Below are positions 31,301 through 44,200 of a DNA stretch of 64,000 bases, piece by piece. A program made the translations under genes and the position numbers. Where the stretch lies: positions 1 through 64,000 of the forward strand of contig WBMZ01011689.1 in NCBI GenBank assembly GCA_013400975.1. Direction: 5' to 3'. This DNA is from Atrichornis clamosus (taxonomy: Eukaryota > Chordata > Aves > Passeriformes > Menuridae). Every line of letters starts with the position of its first letter. Within the stretch, counting starts at the first letter, position 1. Below the pieces are notes generated by a model. It was not told the origin of the DNA, did no database searches, and saw only the letters and a program-made list of their open reading frames with translations.

Positions 31301-32133
31301 ATAAATTAGAAGCAGCTTTAAAAAAATGTGGGGTAGGAAAGGGGGGCTCAACAGGAGATTTCAAATAAAATTCTGAACAGTTTAAAATAGGCTGACAGAT
31401 CCCAAAGTTTCCTGGTAGGAGTGGTCCCCGCTTTCATTACCTTTGTGCTGGTGAGGACAACCTCCTTTGTACAAAGAACACGTAAACCTATTTACAAAAT
31501 CACATTGGCCTTGGCGATGCAATATTTACATGCTCAGAGAACAACTTTTTGGCTAGACAAAGAGTGGTACATGCGTCTCTCTTTGCTTTCCTCATTCACT
31601 TAAAAAAAAGAAAAAGTGAAAAATGTCTTAAAAATCCCCCAGCCTTGGATTTAAAATGAGAGGCAGTTCTCAGAAGCTTTGGTCCTCCACAGTAAACGGC
31701 AGCTTTCTGCGCCACTCCGGTGCGTGCAGTCCTTCCATCCCGACAACTGGACAGAGCATTTGATCCCCAAAGCACAACCCTGACAGCTGGACTAAATATT
31801 TGGTCCCCCCAAACTGCAGCTGCAGTGGCAGGTAGGATGAGGGTTCTGCTGAGCAACTTACAAGTTACAAAAATAGTATCATCATCAATAAAGTCACACG
31901 CCCGTCATCCATCTCCAATGCTTTTTGGTTTGCTAGAGCTGAAAGTTCCTGCCCAAGGTTGCACTGATTAAAAACACCCCAAAATGCTGAAGCAGACGCT
32001 GAAGCTGGGTTGTCATGTTGCAGGAAGCTCCCAGATCCCCCGCTGCATTTGGCTCCGTAGGTCATTAAATAATGGAAAGATTTGGTCCTTCCCAAGGCAC
32101 ACATAACACAGTTCAGGCAGAGAGGGCCCATCC
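28373..32133 (-). other. HELZ2 3' UTR and convergent spacer with FNDC11
   Basis: AT-rich, CpG-poor single-copy DNA without coding frames. Minus-strand AATAAA signals are at 30,378-30,383, 29,331-29,336 and 29,090-29,095. Any of them could end HELZ2, giving a 3' UTR of about 1.8 to 3.0 kb. Beyond 29,090 about 0.7 kb remains to the end of FNDC11. No transposon was recognised here. Confidence 0.5.
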
Positions 32134-35100
32134 TCATCGGCGGAGGGCTGAGGCCCTCCTGACACGAATCTCCTGTGCTGCAGTGCAGCAGTTGTGCTGG
32201 TAGTAATGCTGGACCAGTCTCCTCCACAAAGGGTTGCACTCCAGGAGGTACCGGTTCCCTGTGGGCACAGGGATGGGGACAGCGAGTTAGTGGCCAGAAG
32301 AGGCTCAGCTGATATCATCACACAGAAACGTTTGTCCATAACCTCTAGCTAATGGGGCTGGGTCACTTGCAGGGACATATCTGTGAAATCCCACCTCCCT
32401 TTTCCATGCTGTCATATCTGCAAGCAGCTTCCCTATACACCACAGCCTACACCTGCACCCTTAGGAGAAAAATGAGCAGCCAGGTTTTTGTTAGGAGAGA
32501 GCTCTAGCATGTAAGCAACAGAAACAACATGGTCCAAAACAATGGGTGAGAAAAACTTACTATACTTGCTGAATACAAGCAGTGCATGGGCCCTGCTCTG
32601 CCCACACAGACCAGTTTCAAAACCACAGACTAAAGGGCAGAAGAATAAAGCAAGACAATTGGTTGTACTAGTTTGGACCACCACCCCTTTATCCAAGCAT
32701 CCCATTCCCCTGCAGGCCTGTGCATGGTCCGAGGATACCCACCTATGATGCAGAGTCCTTCCTGAGCTCGTGTGATGCCAACATTGACCTGGTTTGGGTC
32801 AGTAACAAACCCCAGGTATTTCTTCTGCCAGCTCTTCGTGGGCTTCCTGTCGATGTCAGACTGAGGGCAGGAGCGTACAGTTGAGAGGATCACATATTTC
32901 CACTCACTTCCTAGAAAGTGGAATCGAACCAGAATTTTTTAGAAGGAAGCATCTGGCCATCCCTCCATCCCACAGGACACCCATTTGTCTACTGCCACCC
33001 TCTGGATTTCTCCAGCTTCAGAGGCCTTTGGATTCCTGGTTGTTGCTCTTCAAAGAGAACATATTTTGGCAGATCTCTAACACCCCCACCAGACATAGAA
33101 TGACAGAATCACAGAATGGTTTGCGTTGGAAGGGACCTTAAAGACCATCTAGTTCCAACCCCCCTGCCATGGATTCACTAAAAATCTAGAGATCCTCCAC
33201 TTTCCTACCTCCAGCAGCCTCCCCCTACCCAAGCAGTCCAGATGCTTCCAAAGGATTTATTATAATCTCAAAGCACCCAGAAATCTGGTCTTCCATGGCC
33301 GAAATGACCCTGGGGTAGAGTTTGCTCAAAGACTGTATCTGTGAGCAGCTCCTCAGGAAGGCAGGAGGGGACAGACCCACCCCTCCCCTCTCCTGCCCCC
33401 TCACCTTGACTCTTCATGATGGTGCAGACGGTCACCCCACGGATGCCCTCCCTCAGGAGGCTCTTGCTGATCTCGGACACCTGGGCGTTGTAGGGGCTCA
33501 GGATGGCGATGCTCTCTGGCCGGATGGTGCCATCTAGTGCCAGCTGCTTGGCTATCCTCACCTGGAGAGACCAGCGTCCTGCTCACCTGGGAGCAGGGCC
33601 AGAGGGAACGGCCCCCCAGCACCCTCTCCCCAGGGCAGCGCCTGCCTTGGGGTCACACTGCCCTACACCTGCCTCTGCCCAGGGGCATCCTGGTGTGCTC
33701 CAGACACGGGAGGCACCAGGCAGACACTGCACCCTGCTGATGTTTTACCTTTATATCTTTATCTTTGTCCACAGGGACACAGCACAACACCCTCCCTTCT
33801 GCATCTCCAGCAATTCCCTAGGGCCCTCCTCACCGCCTGTGCCACTTCCTCCAGGTTAGCTTTGGAGTTCTCGTTTCCTTCCTCAGTAGAAATCATGAGG
33901 GAGTGCTCCTTCCCTTCCACGTGCCCGAAGATGATGGGGCAGCAGTTGTTATCTCTGTGGTAGAGCACACTGGGTTTCCGAACAAGCTGAGACCACGTTT
34001 TCAACCGTGCTGCATAGAACTCCTGGGACGGGAATTCACAAATGCCTTTGTGCTGGCAGAGGAAAGGGGAAAAGCAGAGATGAACAAAACCCAAGGAACT
34101 TCTCAGCCTGCAGCATCTTTCCGGGCAGGCTTCACCCACAATTCCATTGTACTGGAGCTGGCATTGGTATATTCCTAGATATAATCCTATGTCTAGGAAG
34201 GGGAAGCACTAATGGAGAGTATCTGATGCTTGAGGCAAGCCCTGATAGCAGCATTTGTGTGATGGAGAGAAGACAATCCACTCAAGGGCCTCACCATGCG
34301 GTACTGCGTGTCCAGCATCCGCGCCTGTCTCTGGTAGCGCTCAAAGAGAGACGTCTCCATGCCAAGACTCTTGCAGACATCGTTGTTAACCACTGGCCGC
34401 AGCTGTTTGTGATCCCCCAGCAAAACAACCTGGAAGGAAGAGCAAACTCCTCAGCTGAGAGGTGGAGGCACTGGCAAAGGCCATCAGCTCTTTGCAAGGC
34501 TGTTTGTACACAGACATTTGGTGCTACTTATTTCTGTTACAGTTACAGCAACCTCAGTCAGAGACCACCTGGTACATGATATAAAGATCCTGTCCTAGAT
34601 AAGGTGTTTCCATCTGATGAGAGGAAAACAAAGAATCATGGAATTCTAGAATCACGGAATGGTTTGGGTTGAAGGAACCTTAAAGCTCATGCCATTCCAA
34701 TGTTCTGCCATGGGCAGGGACACCTTCCACTAGACCAGGTTTCCCCAAGCCCCATCCAACCTGGCCTTGAATGTTTCCAGGGATGAGGCAGCCACAACTT
34801 CTCTGGACAACCTGTGCCACAGCCTCACCACTCTCACAGGGAAGAATTTCTTCCTAATATACAATCTAACTCTGCCCTCAGGCAGTGTGAAACCATTCCT
34901 CCTTGTTCTGTCACTCCATGCCCTTATCCAAAGTCCCACTCCTGTGCTCTTGGAGCCCCTTTAGGCACTGAAAGGGGCTCTAAGGTCTTCCTGGGCCCTT
35001 CTCTTCTTCAGGTTGAGCTACCCCAACTGTCTCTATGTTTCTTGTCATATTAATGCTTTGCACCAGGGCCAGAACATTTTTTTGGTGGCAGCGATACCCA

Positions 35101-38100
35101 CCCCATAAAGAAGCACAAACCTTAAAACCTAACAGATCTTGGAAGAGCAGCATGGTGAAGGATGGAAGAGGTTCGAGAGCCCTGAGCAGCTGTCCCAGAG
35201 ACACATCTTTGGCAGGGACATACCTTCTCAGCACGGCGGTGGCAGACCAAGGGGATGAGGGTCTCAGGCTCCGTGGACATGGCACACTCGTCGATGATTA
35301 TTTGCCTGACGTTCAGCTGCTCCAGGGCGCTGGCAGAGGCGAGAGAGCACGTGCACAGGATGACATCGTGACACGCCAGCTGATACGCACGACCTTGCGA
35401 CAACCAATCTTTGTACCTGGTGTTGATGCAGAAGACACCACGTTATGCATAAGGGAAACATCTCCAGATTCCTCATGCAGGAACCAGGTAGAACCTGTGC
35501 TTTCCCAAATTATTATGGCTTCACCTCCTTCCCCAGGAAGAGCTGGTGTTCCCGGAAAAGGGCTTTGGATGGACACTGTTTGAAATGTACTTTGTCCTGA
35601 ATTCAACAGGGCAGGGGTCTCGGTGGAGGATTCAAGGGTCACACAGGCGTGATAGGAATTTTGGTGCAGATGGACAACAGCACCAGTGCAGAAGCGATGC
35701 TGAAGATCCATGCTGTACCACTAACCTTGAGCTCATCCCTTTTTATCATTACTCTGAATACACATTTTATTAATCTGTGCTTCAGCGGTGGCACACAGCC
35801 AAAGTCAGCCGTTTCTCACCAGGGTCTCTTCCTACTCACGCTTTTGTTTCTGCTTCTGTGATCTCCTCTCCATTCCTCATCCGAGCATCAAAGTGACAGA
35901 TCTCCTGCCAGAAAGGGCTGGGTGCCCGCCGGATGCGATGATGCAGGATTATTTCACTGAATAAAGAGTCAATATATAAATATTTTCCCTCAACACAGAC
36001 CTGAGTGGTTTCTTCTACAGTGAAGCAGACCACACCACCTGTCTATGTGGAGAAACTCCATTAGCTAAAAACCTCACAGCCAAACTTTCCTGTCTTTGTA
36101 GACCCAACAATTCAACCTCGAGAACAAAAAATACAACCACTTCCCTTTAGCAGCTACAAGTAGGAATGAAGTCAGAGACATTCAGAGCTATTTCAAAAAG
36201 AGAGGAAAACATCTAGGGACTTTTCAACAACCTGGATTTCCTGACTAGGTGGTACATTAGGCTATAAACCTTCACTTGAAAAAATTAATTACAAATTAAT
36301 TACAAAGCAGATTAATAGTGCTGCTCCGCAGTGGTGGAGTGGAACTCCATTTGCTCTGGCTTGTTCAGGGTTACTGGTGCAGAAGCCACCTGTCCCCAGC
36401 ACCCTCGGAGCCTGTGGGGCCATGCCGTCCTACCTGAGCTCACGCTTTGGCTTTGCATCCCGCAGGGATTTGCGGGAGATGTGCCGGTTGCTCCCCGGGT
36501 ATGGGAATTCCATCGTCTCGATGGCCTCCCCGTAAACCCTCAGTGGTTTCAGATCCTTCCTCTTCAGCAGCATCTCTGGGGAAGGAGGGCAGGTCTGCTC
36601 AGACAGCACCAGGCACTGGTGATGCTCAGGCCTGTCTCTGCCTGCCCCTCACTCATCATCCCACCTCCGCCGGTCCTCGCCCTGCAGCGCAGGATCTTCT
36701 GTAAGGACCAGCTCCACTTTCCGCCCCTCCACACCACGTGTTCTCCCTCCCACCAGTACAAGCCACTTCAGGGGCTTCAAGAACGATACTTACCAGCAAC
36801 AACATCAACAGACTTGTTGGATGGGCCGCAATACAAGATGCACTTTCTCATCTGCTTTTCATCTTCCAAGCATGGTGTTTTCTCCTTCTCAACACTCTCC
36901 TCATTCAGTTTGTGCAACCAGTGCACAATGTGAGTTCCAACAACAGTCTTCCCTGTGCCTAGAAAAAAAAGGATCATGCTTAGAACACTTTATCACAACA
37001 CTCGTGCTCTGGATCAACATCCAGCTGATCAGCCATGAAATAAAATTAAGAATGGAGGGGACTGCCTTGCACAGCTGTGAGTGATGCTGATGCCGAGGGG
37101 CTTTTTGCTTTTGCTTTTTTGCCTAGCCCATGCTAGCATTCCTGAGCTGTGTCAGATTAATAATATCCTATATTCTAGACAAAATAGAGCCATCTATCTC
37201 TACAACTTTCTGGGGCTGAGAACATGCTATTGCAGAGTGACGACCGAAAGATGAACGTTTAATTCTGTGCCTTAATTAGAGAATCTTTTTAAACTATGTT
37301 TTTTGTTAGCATATATATAGAGCTATGGGATAGAGAGAGGCCATCTTTTTTATTCTCTTCATCTTTGGATCTTTTCCTTACCCACACCCTACCCTTACCC
37401 AAACCTTTTGTATACTGGGCCTTTGGGGGAGGGACTGCCCTTCCCCCGTTTGTATTTCAGAAAAGCTTCCGAAATAAAGTTTTTGCTTTTTCTCTACCTT
37501 TTCTCTACCTATTAAAATCTGCCTCCAGGTTCTGTTTTGTCACTCAAAAGGGGAGGTGGGAGTGGAAAAAGGCAACAATGCCAACCCACACTCCCCTCCC
37601 ATGGTTCCCTGAGGGTCCTTTGGAAAGCAGATCAGCTCTCACCTGCAGTTCATACCAAAGCAGCTGTGTTCTCCTGTTGTCCCCCCTTACCTGGTGGGCC
37701 TTGGATGAGCGTGAAGGATTGTGTCAGAGCATCCAGAATAGCCTGGTTCTGACTCTGGTTAAGTTTCCTGTTGCTGCCGGGGAGATCAAAGGATTTTTGC
37801 TGCAGGACTCTGGATGTTGTCACTGTTACAGCAAAGAGCCAAGAAAACAAATTTAAAGAAGGTTACTGAGGGCATCACAGAAGTGATTCAGCAGGAGGGT
37901 GCAGCAGGTGCTGAGTGATGGTGGTCCATTTCAAGACCACCTAAAAGTAATCCTTGTTCCATGCCAAGATAATCTGCCCATGAACCTTCTCTGTGACTCC
38001 TGGGGATTACATCCTCACCCGTACCAGCCACCAGCAGGGCGTCCCAAATTACATAGCAGCTCCTCTCCTCCCCGTGTCAGGGGAACCTCCCAGTGTGGGA

Positions 38101-38280
38101 GCACCATCCCTATGGCAAGGGCCCACAGAAGCTGCCAGGGCACCTGCCTAGCCAGAAGTAGCTACAAGGTAAGAAAATTAATATTTGCACTTACCTTTTT
38201 GGGGAGGTTCATGGCCAAGGGCGATGCTTCTAGCAAGGTCAGAGGCATTCTTGAGCCTCCAAAGTGCTTTCTCTTTCCGT
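32134..38280 (-). CDS. HELZ2: HELZ2 exons 9-19: second SF1 helicase and C-terminus
   Basis: Eleven short exons encode residues ~2272-2817. Walker A GPPGTGKT (2342-2349) is split between exons 10 and 11 (CCA G|GC ACA). Motif Ic is CGPSNKSVDVV, the Walker B box is DECA (2528-2531, IIIDECAMSTEP), motif III is VVLLGDHKQLRPV, motif IV is LDTQYRMH, motif V is ILSPYNAQ, and motif VI is VNVGITRAQEGLCIIG. It ends RVRRASALRR-TGA at 32,134. Introns hold CR1 tails at 34,631-35,070 and 33,095-33,175; the 732-nt intron 37,690-36,959 and 864-nt intron 39,144-38,281 show nothing notable. Confidence 0.93.
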
Positions 38281-41200
38281 CTGACAGACAAGGAAAAATA
38301 AGAATGAATGGAATGTAGCATAAAACAGCAAAAGTTGTAATACAGCTTTGCACAACTGCCTTGTTTATTCTTTCTCTCTGCTTTGGTGTTGCATTAACTC
38401 CTTCCACAAAGAGCTTAAACCACAAATAACTTGAAGTGATTCTGCTCCTCTGCATCTGGGACAACTTCTCCACTGACTGAAGAGCTGTGCCTGCTCTTTA
38501 AAGGATGCTGAGAGCAAACAGCACAGCTCCTGTCCCAACTCTGTTTTATTATGGTCCACCCCCTTTTACTGGATTAGCTTCCAATTTTTCCTAAATTGAT
38601 GATGCAAAAGGAAGCACATTCTGCCCTGAGAAAGCTACAGCATCATGGGTTCATAGCAGCCCGTGCTGTGTACAAGGAAGGGTAAACTAGACATCAGCTC
38701 TGATTTAATAAGAGCATATCTTGCTTTGCAGCAATAAAGGGAAACAATTTGGAAATCAGGGAGCACTTCTGTTAAGCAAACCCCACTCCAAGGCTTCACA
38801 CAGCCTTTTGTAACACAAATTGCAGCAACCCAGTGACATAAGAAACAGATGCTCAGGGAAATTTCAGCACCTTCCCCTATCTCCCCATTCTCAGGGACAA
38901 TGAGAAGAGCACGAAGCCCTCTGGAGAACAGAACTGAGGGGTGCTGCCATACTCCCCAAAGACCCACAGCCCAACAGTATGGCCAGTCAGAGCTGGGTAA
39001 GGGCAGGATTTTCAGGGGATCAGCCACAGGAGCAAGGAAAGCCCATGGGGGTATGGCGGTACAGCAGAGGGATCCTGTGGGGGTGCAGCAGAGGGGTCCT
39101 GTGGGAAGCCAGGTTAACCAGAGCACACTGCTGAGCCCACTTACATGTCTGGCAGCATCTTTGGAATGAGCTCCACCGTGAACCTGGAAGAGGCCTGGGA
39201 GATCTCCACAGGGATGTTCTCCATAGACATATAGTGGATGTAAAAGTTCAAAGTCTGCTGACCAGACCTGTCTGACTTCTCATTGTCATCGAACTCCTCC
39301 GTGATCCCGTGAGCCACCCAGATGTAGGTATCAGGATCAACCACGAGTTTGTTCTCTGACTTGCCCTTGTCAAGCAAAGAGAGGTTCTGGAGGCCATGGC
39401 TAAGGCATTCCTCATCACTTTGGAGGCTCTTGGGAAGCTTCAGCCCACCTAAGCGAATGCACAGGTAACAGTGGCAGAAGTCCACTTCAATGGAGCATTC
39501 CTCCAACCACTTCTTGTTCAGCACAAAGCTCCCTTGCAGCTGTCCCTTGCTTGTCCTTTGCTTTGCCCACTTTATTTTAATATCATGGAGGACAATCGAG
39601 TCGTTCTCGGCCACAGCACACGACGCAGACTCCATAGCACTCATGGGCGCCCACACTTTGTTGTAGTCCGTCGTGTTCTTGTACCTGTCTTTGGACTGCA
39701 GCGTGGCGTAGGCCGAGAAGCAGTCGATCGGCTTCTCCGTGTGCTGCAGGCAGACCTCAAAACCCGGTGTCACGCACCACAGCTGCACAAAAGGCACCAG
39801 AAAGCCCCGGCAGACGTCGGTGGTGAGCTGGAACCGCAGCGCGTCACCGGCGCTCAGCTCCAGGGACAGCTCCATGTAGTGTGAGCAGGGGCTCCTGCGC
39901 ACCCAGCCTATGCGCCGCCGGTACAGCTCCTTGCTCTGCTGCAGGAGGGACACGGCCGCATCAAAGTCCTCGTTCCTGATGGCTGTGAGCACGTCCTGCC
40001 ACGTCTGGGTGCGGAAGAGGGTGACACTCTGGTCGCGGAGGGGTCCTTCCCGCAGGCTCTGCTCCTTCGTCTCCGCAGAGTACATCCTCCTCTTCCAGGT
40101 CAGCCTGATGCTGCTCTGCTGCTGGATGAACACGGGCTGCTCTATCAGCTGAAGGGACCTGTAGCTAATTCTCTGTGGATCCGGAAGACTCTCATTGTTC
40201 AGGGGAAACAGGGCTTTGAAAAACCTGCTCATCTCTTCAATATCCACCACAAAGGCAATCTTCTGCAGGACTTGGCCCTTCAGCTGGGAGGCCATCTGCA
40301 GGGAGTGGGCTCTCTTCTCGTATGTCATCGCCTGGGAATTCTTCCTGTTGAAGTCATGACAGAGAAACTCAATGTCATCCACAGAATAGATGAGGGGCTT
40401 CTTGCGGAGCACGGAATGAAGGTGCCGCTGGACCACGACATCCAGGTACCGGCGGATGGGAGAGGAAGCCCAGGTGTAGGAGTCAACATGCAGGGAATAA
40501 TGGCCTGCTTTTGACTGGACAGTGGAGTTGGAACAACAGAAATAGGAGCGGCTGAGCAGCCTCCTGAACTCCAGGGTCACGGGGGCCAGCTTCGGGTGGA
40601 TGTCATCAGTGACAACAAGGTCTAGCATCTTCTGGACGTCACAGGCATTAGCAGCTGACTGCAGGTGCTCCCAGATGGGGCCCAGAAGACTGAACTCCAC
40701 ATTTTTAGGGGAGTCTTGTGCAGGAGGCATCTCTCCCAGGTGATGCAAGAGATGGATGGACAAAGGAATGATGTGGCTGTACTTGTTTCTCATCTGTGAT
40801 AGCTGTGTAAGACTTGGCTCACACTGACACCGGAGAGGAGTGACATTTCTGGTTACCTCCTGGTTGGTGAGGAACTCAGCCACAAAACTATTGAACATGA
40901 TCATTAACTCCTCTATCATCTGATGGGACCCCCTGTTACCTGGGGAACTTTCCTCATCCAGCCGGTCATAGAAACAGTCCTCCTGCAGCCGAAACTTCCG
41001 ATGGATCCTGGAGAAGTGATAGGCCACAGCTATGCAGTCCTCCAGGGTGTCAAAACGAAGAGCCTTTGCTGCTCCCCTGTAGCAGTTCTTAATGCAGAGC
41101 TCTGCCTCTTCATAGGACAGCTGCCTGTCCGAGCGGATCACGGAGAGGGTGAAGATCCCCTTTAACATCTGATCAGTCTCCTTTTCTACAGTGACAAACA

Positions 41201-44200
41201 AGGAGATCACCCGTCGATCTTTCTGTGGCAGGAGGCTGCAGACTTCTTGGCTAATGTGGGGTGGGAACATGCACAGAGGCTCCTGCTTGGGAGCATAGTA
41301 GGTGACACCCCGCTTCTTTGCTTCCAGGTCCAAGGCACTGCCTTTGGGAATGATGCCAGCCACATCTGCAATGTGGATCCCAATCTCATAATGACGCCCA
41401 AGATCCCTGACGCTGATAGCATCGTCCAAATCCCTGGCACCTTGGGGGTCAATAGTGAAGGTCGTGTAACTCCGACAGTCCTTTCGAGTTTCCTTAGTGA
41501 GATTTAGGTTGCTGTTGGAGGTGTATTTGGCTGACTCTCTGGTGACAGCAGCTGGGTATTTATTCTCCAAACCATACTCCAAGGCAAGGATCTTTAAGCC
41601 TTCTTCCAAAGTCGATGCTGCCTGCAGGATCTCCGTTATTATTCCCAAAGGGTAGTAAAACCCCTCCCGCCAGGAGATGACCTGGACGCAGAAGAACTGG
41701 CACCTCCTCGTCTCCTGGTTGATCTTCTCACAGCTGACCACTCTGTACTTCCCATTGACAAGCCTGCGGATGGGAATGACGTTGGGTTTCTCCTTCAGCC
41801 CTGGGACGAATATTTTGGTGACAGTGGGATCGATGGGTATCATCACACGGGGATCAAATTCATCCATCATGCAGATGAAGGTCCGCTCTCTCTCAGCACG
41901 CTTTAGGATGCCCACCACCTTCCCCTGGGGGCGGTGGCTGCCACTGTCTCCTGCGCTGTTCTGCAGGACTTCCACCAGCACCTCGTCCCCAGTGAAAGCT
42001 GTGCCACAGTGAACCCTGCCTTTGATCTGAATGTTCATGGCAGGGGAGTCATTGAGGGTGAAGGCAGAAGCTCTGTCGAATCCCTCTTTGACCAGCTCGC
42101 ATCTCTTGTACATTTTGGGGTGCATATGCAGATACTGCTGCATCATCTGAGAAGAGAAGCTGACATATTCCCGCTTGTCTTTCCACAGGTTTGAAGCCTC
42201 AGACTTCACATTCAGCAGCCCTTCTTCGGACACTGTCACCAGCACATTCTTGCTCTCATCTAAGAGCTCCTGGAGAATGGGATCATCAGGATTCTCACCC
42301 TCGGAGCTCGAGGAATCTGTGTCACTGTCCTCCTCATCCCGCTCCGGGCTCCTGCTCCAGCTCTCCTTGTCACACGCAGCCTGTTTGATCTGGGCCATTG
42401 TCAGGTTCTCTGGGAAGATGCTCCCCTTGTCGATGCACTGCTGGATGAAACGCTTCCACACCTTGCTGCACTGGCCATGGGAACACAAGGCCACGGCATC
42501 CCCCACCGCAATCACCAGCGACTGAGCCCGGGTCATGATGGTGTTGAGCACTCTGGCCTCGTTGAAGAACTCCAGGTGGTGGGAGGCTGAGACACGCAGG
42601 CTCTCGCTGGTGTGGACCGTGCTGATGATGATGACCCGAAACTCCCGCCCTGCACCAGAGAGGACAAGGGAGAAGTCACTCACAAGAACCCAACTCCAGG
42701 GAAGGCTCTCCCTGGCTGCCACCCGTGTACGCTGTGTTACGTGACCGTGAACCGATGTAACCTCACTTGGCTGAAACATGGGAGTCACCTGATGTGAGTA
42801 AAGCAGTTCTTGGGGATCATGAGATCCAGGCATGAACCAGGATGGACATCACCAGGTACCACCACCCACACACCAAGGAGGGAAGGGCGGTGTGGAGATG
42901 GGAGAAAGGCAGAGAGCACTGGAGCAGTGCAGCCATGAGCACCCATGGAGTAGCCTGGCATGCCCAGTGCCACCAGCAGCCCTGCCAGACTCTCCTTGCA
43001 AACACAGGTAGAGTTTGCTGTGAATCCGAAATTCCCTGAGGAACCAAGGGTCTTGCAGGAACAAGAGCAGTGACCATTTGCAAGGATCCCTCTCCCCTCA
43101 AGGAGAGATCTGCTGATCACACAACAGTTAACAACCAACAAGAGGCATCCTGGTGACGTAAGAACTGGGAACAGACTGCAAAGAAAGTGTGTAGAGATCA
43201 GAAACACCCCCTGGGGTCAGTATTTCTCACCACGAGGAGTCCCAGCTGCACAATAAAAAAAAAAAGATAAGAATAATAAAACCAGGGATGAGTCATAGAC
43301 TAAGTCCTTAAGTACAGCCTTATCACTCTCTTGTCATCCAGAGCAGAAGACTCCTCCTCTAGTGAGCTGCTCTGTGATTGGTACCCACAGGCCATCCTGG
43401 TTTCAATTCCCTTCTGTCACTCCCCTCCCTCGCTGGTACTTAGGGTTTCACAGGATTCACACGTACTCAAGTCTCTGGGATGGCACTTACAGGGTTTTTA
43501 CCCGCCTACAAAGCAACGTCCATATATTTGAAAAGCGTTGACAGTTGGGTGCAGATTTAATTCAGTGTGAAATTTTATTCACTAAGGAAAAGACAAAGAA
43601 TTACCAACCAGAAGGGGATGGAAATCAGCCACAGAACTTCCAGGCACTCCCTCCTAATCGGTGTTATGTGGACTGCGACAGTGGCAGAGATATGGAGAGG
43701 GCAGGGGAACTCTGCTTGGCAGCACCTCCCAGAGAGGTATTTTTCCATGAGAACAGCCAATATTTTGCATTTTAACAAGGAGAAAAATGAAAAGATGTTG
43801 GAAACTCCTTTGCTAACACCCCAGTGTGACTTCCCCCTGCCTGTTACATAGTGGCTGTAGTTGCTATGGACCCTCCTGTCCACCAGCATGACTGCAAAAG
43901 CTGTGTATGACACACACAGAATACCCCAAAACACAGCCAGGCATGAGTGACTGTTGTACAAGACACAAACCTGGCAAGTTTTCGTAGTTTTCCACCACCA
44001 CATCTTGTAGCTGCTTTTTTCTCAGCTCTTGTCTCATTGCAGAAACCTGGTAAGAAAGAAAGAGGCACCACTGAACTCAGCTCAGAAATGCTCCCCACCC
44101 AACACCAGGGTCCCTCACCCTGCCCAGCTGCAGGTTCCCCAAGTTACTAAACAGCAGCTACATGTCCTGGGCTGACTTCAGTCAGAGTTCCCACTGCCCT

